DNA from: JBCBKU01 sp965267475
GTDB lineage: Bacteria; Pseudomonadota; Alphaproteobacteria; Rhodobacterales; Rhodobacteraceae
Reading direction: 5' to 3'
NCBI GenBank assembly: GCA_965267475.1
Contig: OZ254079.1
Location: 2,170,001-2,234,000 of the forward strand
DNA: 64,000 bases
The position numbers and the translations under genes were made by a program. Position 1 is the first letter of the stretch, and every line of letters begins with the position of its first letter. The notes beneath the pieces were generated by a model. The model searched no databases, was not told the DNA's origin, and saw only the letters and a list, made by a program, of their open reading frames with translations. Shown here one piece after another: positions 50,951 through 58,328 of this stretch.

Positions 50951-51032
50951 AGGCGGACGCTACTGGCTTCAAATCCACCCGTCAACAGTGAATATCGGCA
51001 GTTTTCGACAAGTTGAACGGAGCTTTTGATGC

Positions 51033-51120
51033 AAAAAAAGCCGCACCCGGAGGTGCGGCCAGTCTGACAGGGAGGAAGTTCGCGCAGAAAGAGGAGACGC
51101 GCGAACAGGGTAAGGCTGGC
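51033..51120 (-). ncRNA. Candidate small RNA with exposed CU-rich (anti-Shine-Dalgarno) motifs
   Basis: Read on the minus strand, a perfect 8-bp stem GTTCGCGC/GCGCGAAC displays the loop GTCTCCTCTTTCT. It is followed by single-stranded TTCCTCCC and a terminator GCCGCACC-TCCG-GGTGCGGC with T7. No minus-strand protein gene lies upstream, so a small RNA is likely. CU-rich loops able to mask ribosome sites occur in Rhodobacter CcsR-type RNAs. No clear promoter was found; TACAAA near 51138 is a weak -10 candidate. The plus-strand alternative is a structured HerA leader. Confidence 0.5.
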
Positions 51121-51178
51121 AGAAAAAGGTTAAATTTGTATGTTGGCCGAACGAACGGCTTGGGGCAGGGAGATCCGG

Positions 51179-52723
51179 GTGGAGCAAGAGACGATTTTTG
51201 TGGGCGGTGGCGGAGAGGCTTACGGTCTGCCGCAAGCACTGCTTTTGAAATACGCGAACCGGCACGGGCTGGTTGCGGGCGCCACGGGCACCGGCAAAAC
51301 CGTGACCCTTCAGATCCTTGCGGAAAGCTTTTCATCGGTGGGCGTGCCGGTTTTCCTGTCAGACGTGAAAGGCGACCTTTCTGGTCTGTCAAAGGCCGGC
51401 AGCGCGGATTTCAAGCTTCACGATGCTTTCATGAAACGCGCGGGCACGATCAACTTCACTGATTACAGCTATGGCGCATTCCCGGTCACGTTCTGGGATC
51501 TTTTCGGGCAGGCCGGTCACCCGGTTCGCACCACCGTGGCCGAGATGGGGCCGCTTTTGCTTGCCCGGCTACTGGAACTGACCGAGGCACAAGAAGGCGT
51601 TTTGAACATCGCCTTCCGGGTCTCGGACGAACAGGGGCTGCCGCTTCTGGATCTGAAAGACCTGCAAGCCTTGCTGGTCTGGGTCGGCGAAAACAACGCG
51701 GCCCTGTCGCTGCGCTACGGCAATGTCTCGAAAGCTTCGATCGGCGCGATCCAACGCGCGCTTTTGGTGCTTGAGAACCAGGGTGGCGCACAGTTCTTCG
51801 GGGAACCGGCCTTGGACCTTGCCGATATCATGGCGACCGAAGCCGATGGACGGGGCCGGATCAACATCTTGGCCGCCGACAAACTGATGGGCTCGCCCCG
51901 GCTTTACGCGACCTCGCTTCTTTGGCTTTTGTCCGAATTGTTCGAGGAGCTGCCGGAAGTCGGCGATCCGGACAAACCCAAGCTCGTCTTCTTCTTCGAT
52001 GAAGCGCATCTCTTGTTCGATGGCGCGCCGAAGGCGCTGATCGACAAGGTTGAACAGGTGGCGCGTCTGATCCGGTCAAAGGGTGTGGGCGTCTATTTCG
52101 TCACGCAGAACCCGGCAGACATACCGGAGGATATCCTGGGTCAGCTTGGGAACAGGGTGCAGCATGCGCTGCGGGCCTTCACCGCGCGGGACCGGAAGGC
52201 GTTGAAGCTGGCGGCCGAGACCTATCGCGACAATCCGCGCTTCTCGACCGAGGATGCAATCCGCGACGTCGGTGTGGGCGAAGCCGTGACATCCTTCCTG
52301 GAGCGCAAGGGCGCCCCAGGTGTCGTCGAGCGCACGCTGATCCGACCACCATCGTCGCAGCTTGGACCGATCACGACAGCGGAACGAAAATCGGTGCTCA
52401 GTGCGTCGCCGCTCGGCATCAAATACGACCAGCCCAAGGATCGGGAAAGCGCCTATGAGGTACTGACCGCGCGCGCCGAAAAAGCCGCCGCAGACGCAGA
52501 GGCTGCGGAACGCGCCGAAGAGGAAGCGAGCGTTGCCGAGCGCGAGTACAGGGCAGGGCGGCGATACTCGGGCACGCGGGTTGGACGGTCCACGTCCAAA
52601 AGCAGCCGCAAGTCCGAAGGCTTCGGGGAAGCTGTCGCGGGGATGGTCATAAAAGAATTGAAGGGCACGACGGGTCGACGGATTGTGCGGGGCCTGCTAG
52701 GTGGGCTTTTCAAAGGCCGGTGA
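51179..52723 (+). CDS. HerA-like ATPase (DUF853/YjgR family)
   Basis: A 514-residue AAA+-type ATPase. Walker A is GATGTGKTVTLQ (near residues 35-46), Walker B is LVFFFDEAHLLF (near 275), and YFVTQNPADIPEDILGQLGN follows. A coiled, Ala/Glu-rich stretch lies at residues 430-460 before a basic, Gly-rich C-terminus. Its relative YjgR in E. coli is related to the HerA helicase family but of unknown role. The GTG start at 51179 is preferred, with AGGGAG six bases upstream; an ATG at 51140 lies inside a structured leader. Confidence 0.9.
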   Translation: MEQETIFVGGGGEAYGLPQALLLKYANRHGLVAGATGTGKTVTLQILAESFSSVGVPVFLSDVKGDLSGLSKAGSADFKLHDAFMKRAGTINFTDYSYGAFPVTFWDLFGQAGHPVRTTVAEMGPLLLARLLELTEAQEGVLNIAFRVSDEQGLPLLDLKDLQALLVWVGENNAALSLRYGNVSKASIGAIQRALLVLENQGGAQFFGEPALDLADIMATEADGRGRINILAADKLMGSPRLYATSLLWLLSELFEELPEVGDPDKPKLVFFFDEAHLLFDGAPKALIDKVEQVARLIRSKGVGVYFVTQNPADIPEDILGQLGNRVQHALRAFTARDRKALKLAAETYRDNPRFSTEDAIRDVGVGEAVTSFLERKGAPGVVERTLIRPPSSQLGPITTAERKSVLSASPLGIKYDQPKDRESAYEVLTARAEKAAADAEAAERAEEEASVAEREYRAGRRYSGTRVGRSTSKSSRKSEGFGEAVAGMVIKELKGTTGRRIVRGLLGGLFKGR

Positions 52724-52823
52724 AGTCCTTGGAAATCGAAAGATTCCTGGGCTAGGCTTGCCGGGGAAGAACAAGAAGACAAAGGCGGGCCCAAAGTTGG
52801 AGAGCCTCGCATTCACGTATGAG

Positions 52824-54680
52824 ATGGGGGTCGTCCTGGCGATCCTTGCCTTTACCGTGTTCCTGTTTGTCTCTGAAATTGTCCGCATCGATTTGGCCGC
52901 ACTTTCGGTGCTCGTGATCCTGGGCGCGATGAGCTATCTGCCAGGGCTCGACGGATTGGCCAACCCGCAGCAATTGTTCGTCGGGTTCTCGTCCAACGCT
53001 GTGATCTCGATCATTGCCGTTATGATCCTTGGTGCGGGGCTGGACCGGACCGGGCTGATGTCGAAAGTGGCCGCCGCCATCCTGAAATACGGGGGGTCGA
53101 CCGAGGGGCGGATCATCCCGATTATCTCGGGCACGGTCGGGGTGATCTCAAGCTTCATGCAGAATGTGGGAGCGGCCGCGCTCTTTTTGCCGGTTGTCAG
53201 CCGGATATCCGTCAGGACCGAGATCCCGTTGAGCCGACTGCTGATGCCCATGGGCTTTTGCGCCATTCTGGGCGGCACGATGACCATGGTCGGATCCTCG
53301 CCCCTGATCCTGTTGAACGACCTGATCGAGACCTCAAACCGCGATCTGCCGGCTGACATGCAGATGGAACCATATTCGCTGTTCTCGGTGACGCCCGTTG
53401 GGTTCGCCCTGATCCTGACAGGGATCCTTTATTTCGTTTTGCTGGGCCGGTGGGTCCTGCCGTCGCACCAGACACGGGAAGAAGCCGCGTCGGGTCAGTC
53501 GGTCAAGGACTATGTGAAGCGGATCTATGGGCTGAAAGCGGATATCGTCGAGGTGGTGGTGCCAGAACACTCCATCCTTGTCGGTCAAAGCTTTGCCGAC
53601 ATCATGTTGGCCCATCACCTTTACATTATCGGCAGCTACTACAACGGGAACCGGTACTTCGCGCCGGTGATCGCCACCAAGGTCGAAACGCCTTGCCGTC
53701 TGGCGATCCTAGGACGGCGAAAGGTCATCGAAGAGATGGCCGAGACTTATGGTCTGACCGTTTTGCCGGAACTTCAGATATTTGCGGAAGAATATGCGCC
53801 GACGGTGGCCGGGATCGCAGAAATCGTTGTGCCGCCCGACAGTGGCATGATCGGCAAAACCGCCCGCGACGTCGTTATGCGCAAGACCTATGGTCTGAAC
53901 GCGTTGGCCATCAAGCGGGGCGAGGAGACCTATAGCCTTGTTGAGACCGAGGATCACGAAGCGACCGAGATCGCCGATATCCCCCACAGGGCCGGTGACA
54001 CGATTGTGGCCTTCACGAAATGGGATTCACTGGCGCGCCTGACGAAGGACCGCGATTTTGTCGTTGTGACGTCCGATTTCCCGCGCGAGGAACTTCGGCC
54101 GCACAAGGTGACCTGGGCCCTGATATTCTTCGCCATCTCGCTTTGCCTGATCCTGTTCACGGACGTGCGGCTGTCGCTGGCATTGCTTGTGGGCGCTGTT
54201 GGGATGATCGTGTCCCGGGTTATGAGCGTGGATGAAGCCTATGAAGCGGTCAGTTGGCCGACGGTGTTCCTGCTGGCCAGCTTGATACCGTTGGGACAGG
54301 CCGTGCAATCAACGGGCACCGCCACATGGATCGCGCAGCAGATCCTGATCCTTCTGGACGGCTGGCCGATTTGGAGCCTTCAGGCCGGGATAGCCGTTCT
54401 CGCAACAGGGTTCACGCTGGTCATGTCGAATGTCGGCGCGACGGTCCTGCTTGTTCCGCTCGCCGTGTCGATCGCGATTGCCGCTGGGGCAAGCCCGGCC
54501 CTGTTTGCGCTGACCGTGGCGATCTCGACGTCGAACTCGTTCCTCATCCCGACCCATCAGGTCAACGCCCTGATCATGGGCCCGGCGGGTTATCGGGTGG
54601 TGGACTTCGTGAAAAGCGGGGGGATCATGACCGTCCTTTTCCTTATCGTTTCGCTAACGGTGATGAACCTGGTCTTCTAG
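52824..54680 (+). CDS. SLC13-family transporter with two TrkA-C domains
   Basis: A 618-residue inner-membrane protein. Two blocks of hydrophobic helices (about 1-190 and 440-618) surround a soluble part (220-430) carrying two TrkA-C-type domains. The segments TMTMVGSSPLILLNDL and SNSFLIPTHQVNALIMGPAG fit the SLC13/DASS ion-coupled carriers for di- and tricarboxylates or sulfate. The ATG at 52824 is used; a GTG at 52701 would add an unlikely 41-residue tail overlapping the HerA-like gene. TrkA-C domains may bind a regulatory nucleotide or ion. Confidence 0.9.
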   Translation: MGVVLAILAFTVFLFVSEIVRIDLAALSVLVILGAMSYLPGLDGLANPQQLFVGFSSNAVISIIAVMILGAGLDRTGLMSKVAAAILKYGGSTEGRIIPIISGTVGVISSFMQNVGAAALFLPVVSRISVRTEIPLSRLLMPMGFCAILGGTMTMVGSSPLILLNDLIETSNRDLPADMQMEPYSLFSVTPVGFALILTGILYFVLLGRWVLPSHQTREEAASGQSVKDYVKRIYGLKADIVEVVVPEHSILVGQSFADIMLAHHLYIIGSYYNGNRYFAPVIATKVETPCRLAILGRRKVIEEMAETYGLTVLPELQIFAEEYAPTVAGIAEIVVPPDSGMIGKTARDVVMRKTYGLNALAIKRGEETYSLVETEDHEATEIADIPHRAGDTIVAFTKWDSLARLTKDRDFVVVTSDFPREELRPHKVTWALIFFAISLCLILFTDVRLSLALLVGAVGMIVSRVMSVDEAYEAVSWPTVFLLASLIPLGQAVQSTGTATWIAQQILILLDGWPIWSLQAGIAVLATGFTLVMSNVGATVLLVPLAVSIAIAAGASPALFALTVAISTSNSFLIPTHQVNALIMGPAGYRVVDFVKSGGIMTVLFLIVSLTVMNLVF

Positions 54681-54684
54681 GGGG

Positions 54685-55089
54685 CTAGCGATAAAGCCTG
54701 GCGCAACCGCCCTCGAACATCCGTGCGGTGGTTTCGGTCAGGCGTCGGTGAAGCGCCGAAGGATCCTCTCCTCCGAATTCGACGATCTCGATCTCGGCAT
54801 CGATGGCGACGCAATTCCGAATGTCCATGAACATGTCGGCGACGAAAACGGCGCGAACCCGTTCTTCCGTAGCGGAATTGACGCATTCCAGCCTGCCTTC
54901 CATCCGAACGGTCATATCGTCGCCCGTCACATCCATGTCCGCCCGGATGACCTGGGCAATCCGGGTTTCCGGCGTGTCTGCGAAAACCGTGCACGGCGCG
55001 CTAGCCTCAAGCGCTCCGGAAAGTGGGTTGGCCATAGCGACAACAGGCATGGCCGCGACCACCAGGGCCCAAAACGCGATATGTTTCAT
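54685..55089 (-). CDS. Hypothetical exported protein
   Basis: A 134-residue protein with signal peptide MKHIAFWALVVAAMPVVAMA-NP. The mature part is a small beta-rich domain containing three cysteines (APCTVFA, LECVNSA, GCARLY) and no known motif. The ATG at 55089 is preceded by AGAGGT; an ATG at 55101 overlaps the stop of the CorC-like gene (ATGA) and is also possible. It is the second gene of a two-gene unit and may lie in the periplasm. The function is unknown. Confidence 0.65.
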   Translation of the reverse strand: MKHIAFWALVVAAMPVVAMANPLSGALEASAPCTVFADTPETRIAQVIRADMDVTGDDMTVRMEGRLECVNSATEERVRAVFVADMFMDIRNCVAIDAEIEIVEFGGEDPSALHRRLTETTARMFEGGCARLYR

Positions 55090-55097
55090 GGAACCTC

Positions 55098-56366
55098 TCA
55101 TAGCCTGCGGATCTTTAGACGTGTGATCCGATTGTCTTTCCGGGCAATGACTTCGAACCGGTAGCCGTGAAAGGAAAAGACCTGACCCTGTGCCGGAATG
55201 GTCTGGGCTTCGTGGATCACGAGCCCGGCGACGGTGTTTGCCTCTTCATCCGGAAGGCTCCAGTCATTGGCCCGGTTCAAGTCGCGGATCGTCGTGGCGC
55301 CATCCACAAGATAGTCGCCCGTGTCGATCTTCTGGATTTCGCCTTCGTCACCTGTGTCGAATTCGTCGGTGATCTCGCCGACGATTTCTTCCAGGATGTC
55401 CTCCAATGTGATCAACCCTTCAAGCGCACCATATTCATCAACGACAAGCGCGAAATGGGTGTGACGCCTGAGAAACTGGCGCATTTGATCATCCAGCGTC
55501 GTGGTCTCTGGAATGAAATAGGGCTCTTTCGCGACGTCCATGATGTCAAACGCCGCGCTCTTTTTCGTATCCTCGACGCCGTAGACCTGCCTCAGAAGAT
55601 CCTTGGCGTGGATCAGACCCACGATGTTTTCGGGATCTTCCTTGTAAAGCGGCAGGCGGGTGTGCGGCGAGGCCAGGCATTGCTCAAGAATTTCCGCGGT
55701 CGGAAGGCTCGCATCGATCATCTCGATCTGGCTTCGGTGCAGCATGATTTCCTCAACCGTCCGGTCGCCCAGGTCCAGCGCGCCCAGAATCCGATCCCGA
55801 TCTTCCTTGTCGACCGCGCCCTCGGAATGGCCAAGGGCGATGGCGCCCGCGATTTCTTCATGGACGGCAAGCATCTGGTTGGCATCGACCTTGACGCCAA
55901 ACAGGCCAAGGACGCCCCGCACGATCACGCGCACAACGGCCACGACGGGCGAGAAGATGTTGATGAAGAAACCAACGACCGGGGCCACCCGGACCGCTGC
56001 CGTCTCGGGTCGTGAGATCGCATAGGTCTTTGGCAGCACCTCGGCAAAGACCACAACAAGCGCGGTCATGATCAACGTGGCCCAGGCCACCCCGCTGTCG
56101 CCAAACAGCGCGGTGAACAGAACCGTGGCAAGCGACGCCGCCAGGATATTGATCAGGTTGTTTCCAAGAAGGATTGCGCCAATCAGGCGTTCGTTATCCT
56201 CGGTCACCCGAAGCGCCCGTTCCGCCGCTTTCGAGCCCTTGTCGGCGCGCGCCCGCAGTTTCCCGCGCGAGGCCGCCGTCAATGCCGTTTCAGAGCCCGA
56301 GAAGAAGCCCGAAGCCACCAAAAGCAGCAAAATTGCTATGGCGATAATCCAAAGGCCGGTTTCCAT
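55098..56366 (-). CDS. CorC/HlyC-family transporter-like protein (CNNM + CBS domains)
   Basis: A 422-residue protein. The N-terminal CNNM/DUF21 membrane domain has four hydrophobic helices (first: LWIIAIAILLLLVASGFFSG), with the conserved GSETALTAASRGKL. A CBS pair lies at about 200-330 (YKEDPENIVGLIHAKDLL, VVDEYGALEGLITLEDILEE) and the CorC_HlyC domain is at the end. Members influence Mg2+/Co2+ efflux and membrane integrity. Despite the old name 'hemolysin' it is not a toxin. Its stop overlaps or nearly touches the downstream exported-protein gene. Confidence 0.93.
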   Translation of the reverse strand: METGLWIIAIAILLLLVASGFFSGSETALTAASRGKLRARADKGSKAAERALRVTEDNERLIGAILLGNNLINILAASLATVLFTALFGDSGVAWATLIMTALVVVFAEVLPKTYAISRPETAAVRVAPVVGFFINIFSPVVAVVRVIVRGVLGLFGVKVDANQMLAVHEEIAGAIALGHSEGAVDKEDRDRILGALDLGDRTVEEIMLHRSQIEMIDASLPTAEILEQCLASPHTRLPLYKEDPENIVGLIHAKDLLRQVYGVEDTKKSAAFDIMDVAKEPYFIPETTTLDDQMRQFLRRHTHFALVVDEYGALEGLITLEDILEEIVGEITDEFDTGDEGEIQKIDTGDYLVDGATTIRDLNRANDWSLPDEEANTVAGLVIHEAQTIPAQGQVFSFHGYRFEVIARKDNRITRLKIRRL

Positions 56367-56450
56367 GGTCAGATGTCACATTCCGCTTGGGTCAGGGTTC
56401 CCATGCGTTATGAGGATCGGACGGTCTGCTTTCAAGGGAAGGGCGGTGGA

Positions 56451-57245
56451 ATGGGGACACCTGTGGTGTCGGATTTCGGGGATTTTGATAGGGATCTGGT
56501 CCTTTGCGGCGGCCCGTATTCAAATCTTCAGGCCGTTGAGGCGTTGGCGGATCAGGCCGCAGGGCGTCCGGTGTTCTGCACGGGTGACGTTGTTGCCTAT
56601 TGCGCCGATCCGGGGCTTTCGGTGGACCGGGTGCGCGCCCTGGATTGGCATGTGGTGGCCGGAAACTGCGAAAGGCAGATCGCCGAAGGGGGCACCGATT
56701 GCGGCTGTGGGTTTGACGTGGGCTCGACCTGCTATGCATTGGCGGCACAGTGGTTCACACACGCGGCGGCGCATGTATCGCCTGAGGCCAAGAAATGGAT
56801 GGCGGGCCTGCCTGATATCGGGGTCTTTACCTGCCGGGGTCGCCGATATGGCGTGGTCCATGGGGGCACGACGGCCATCAACCGGTTCATCTGGCCCAAC
56901 AGCCCGAACCATGTATTCACTGATGAGATCGCCGCGTTGACCCAAATCATCGGACCTGTGGACGGGATCGTCGCCGGGCATTCCGGCATCGCCTTTCAGC
57001 GCGAAGTTGCGGGCGTTCACTGGATCAACGCCGGTGTGATCGGCCTGCCGCCGCATGATGGCCGTCCGAATACGCGCTACGCGGTCCTAAAAGAGACCGG
57101 CGTCGTGTTCGAGCGTCTGAGTTATGACCACCGGGGCGCGGCCGAAGCCATGACCCGCGCCGGTCTTACCCAGGGCTATGAGAAAACGCTGTTGTCCGGG
57201 ATCTGGCCGAGCGAGGACGTTCTTCCAGGCAGCCTTCGGCGCTGA
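56451..57245 (+). CDS. Metallophosphoesterase family protein
   Basis: A 264-residue calcineurin-fold phosphoesterase. The motif VLCGGPYSNLQAVEAL replaces the usual GDxH start, and the next blocks FCTGDVVAYCADPG, VVAGNCERQI, YGVVHGG and VAGHSGIAFQRE supply GD, GNC(E), H and GH metal residues. The enzyme may act on a phosphomonoester, cyclic nucleotide or dinucleotide. The ATG at 56451 with GGGAAGGG upstream is preferred over an ATG at 56403. It is divergent from the CorC-like gene. Confidence 0.85.
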   Translation: MGTPVVSDFGDFDRDLVLCGGPYSNLQAVEALADQAAGRPVFCTGDVVAYCADPGLSVDRVRALDWHVVAGNCERQIAEGGTDCGCGFDVGSTCYALAAQWFTHAAAHVSPEAKKWMAGLPDIGVFTCRGRRYGVVHGGTTAINRFIWPNSPNHVFTDEIAALTQIIGPVDGIVAGHSGIAFQREVAGVHWINAGVIGLPPHDGRPNTRYAVLKETGVVFERLSYDHRGAAEAMTRAGLTQGYEKTLLSGIWPSEDVLPGSLRR

Positions 57246-57260
57246 TTGTTCTTTTCCGGG

Positions 57261-57464
57261 CTAGGCTCGGGCCGACAAACGCCAGTCATCCAGGACTTCT
57301 TCAGCCTCTGACCGTGTCAGGTCATGCGCGCGGGCCAATTCTTCGGTCAATGCGCCGCGATCAGCGCCGCTTGAAACCAGTACGGCCTTGTTCATGGCGG
57401 GCCATCGCAACAGCATCGCCTCGATCACATCGCTCCAGCGCTGCTCAATTTCGCTCCAACTCAT
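57261..57464 (-). CDS. Small hypothetical protein
   Basis: A 67-residue helical, soluble protein. The N-terminus MSWSEIEQRWSDVIEAMLLR is CsbD-like in spacing of aromatic and charged residues, but the rest (DRGALTEELARAHDLTRSEA) is not, so no family is assigned. It is convergent with the metallophosphoesterase gene and precedes, on the same strand, nothing closely coupled. A role in stress response is only a guess by resemblance. Confidence 0.5.
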   Translation of the reverse strand: MSWSEIEQRWSDVIEAMLLRWPAMNKAVLVSSGADRGALTEELARAHDLTRSEAEEVLDDWRLSARA

Positions 57465-57520
57465 ATGCTCCTCCGCATCACTCGCGGGGACATCATGGCG
57501 GGCGCAAGGTTAATGCGGCG

Positions 57521-58177
57521 CTAACTCTGCGCGTCTTTGGCAAAAAGGACCCGGGCGACCGCGAAGCTGCCAAGCGCCCCAAGGATCTGGGCTGCAATGA
57601 ACGCTGCCACATGGGCCGGTGCAATACCGGCGAATGTGTCCGTGAAAGCGCGTGCAATCGTCACCGCCGGATTGGCGAAGCTGGTGGACGCCGTGAACCA
57701 GTAAGCCCCGGTGATATAGAGCGCGACGAGCGTGGCCACCGCCTCGGGCCGGTGGCGAAGACCGCCGAGAATGACGAACACAAGACCAAAACTTGCGATG
57801 ACCTCGGCCCACCATTGGCTGGGTCCGCTTCGTTCCGTGTCGCTGAACTGAAAAACCGGCAAGTCGAACATCAGATGCGAGGCCCAAACGCCAAGAATGC
57901 CGCCGACGATTTGGCAGATCATAAAGGCCCCGGCCAGCCCCGCGGCAATATCGCCCCGGAACAGGAAGACCAGTGTGACGGCCGGATTGAAATGGGCGCC
58001 CGAGACAGGTCCGAGCACCGTGATCAGCACGTAAAGAACGCATCCGGTCGCGATGGAATTGGCCAACAGTGCCAGGGCCACGTTCCCGCCAGACAGCATG
58101 TCGCCCATGATGCCGGATCCGACCACGCCGATCAGAAGGAACGCCGTGCCAAGCCCTTCGGCTAGCAGCTTGTTCAA
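57521..58177 (-). CDS. Aquaporin/glycerol facilitator family protein (MIP)
   Basis: A 218-residue inner-membrane channel with six hydrophobic helices and two NPA boxes: GAHFNPAVTLVF (about residue 63) and SFANPAVTIARAF (about residue 170), each of the form NPAVT. It may conduct water, ammonia, arsenite or other small neutral solutes; MIP proteins of this size and second-box context are sometimes near arsenic genes, but no ars gene is in view. It is on the same strand as the entericidin and YejA-like genes, 29 bp downstream of the former. Confidence 0.9.
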   Translation of the reverse strand: MNKLLAEGLGTAFLLIGVVGSGIMGDMLSGGNVALALLANSIATGCVLYVLITVLGPVSGAHFNPAVTLVFLFRGDIAAGLAGAFMICQIVGGILGVWASHLMFDLPVFQFSDTERSGPSQWWAEVIASFGLVFVILGGLRHRPEAVATLVALYITGAYWFTASTSFANPAVTIARAFTDTFAGIAPAHVAAFIAAQILGALGSFAVARVLFAKDAQS

Positions 58178-58206
58178 GACTGTGGGCCCTTCGGGGCGCG
58201 TCAGGG

Positions 58207-58323
58207 TCAGATCGACCGTTCGACGGCGCGCGCGCCAGCCGAAATGTCCTGTCCAATCCCTTCAACCGTGTTGCAGGCCGCAAGCGAAAGCGCTGCAAGC
58301 GCCAGAAACGCCAGTGTCCGCAT
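58207..58323 (-). CDS. Entericidin A/B-family small lipoprotein
   Basis: A 38-residue lipoprotein: signal MRTLAFLALAALSLAA, lipobox LAAC, then CNTVEGIGQDISAGARAVER. It matches entericidin-type peptides, which are small envelope lipoproteins linked in E. coli to programmed death and membrane stress. The ATG at 58323 is five bases after the YejA-like stop; longer frames upstream lie inside that gene. Members are common and their role in Rhodobacteraceae is not clear. Confidence 0.9.
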   Translation of the reverse strand: MRTLAFLALAALSLAACNTVEGIGQDISAGARAVERSI

Positions 58324-58328
58324 GTCCC

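Larger units (their letters stand above)
50748..51178. other. Intergenic region with two small-RNA candidates
   Basis: A 431-bp noncoding region between ialB (minus) and the HerA-like gene (plus). It contains two minus-strand terminators (50882-50908 and 51033-51059) with no minus-strand protein gene to serve, a further perfect 8-bp hairpin at 51078-51106, and an imperfect 20-bp inverted repeat linking 50918-50937 and 51057-51077. No convincing protein frame was found. Confidence 0.75.

Noticed and set aside
52701..52823. GTG at 52701 as start of the SLC13 gene
   Set aside because: It would add a 41-residue polar tail overlapping the HerA-like gene, unlike the family, which starts near the first membrane helix.
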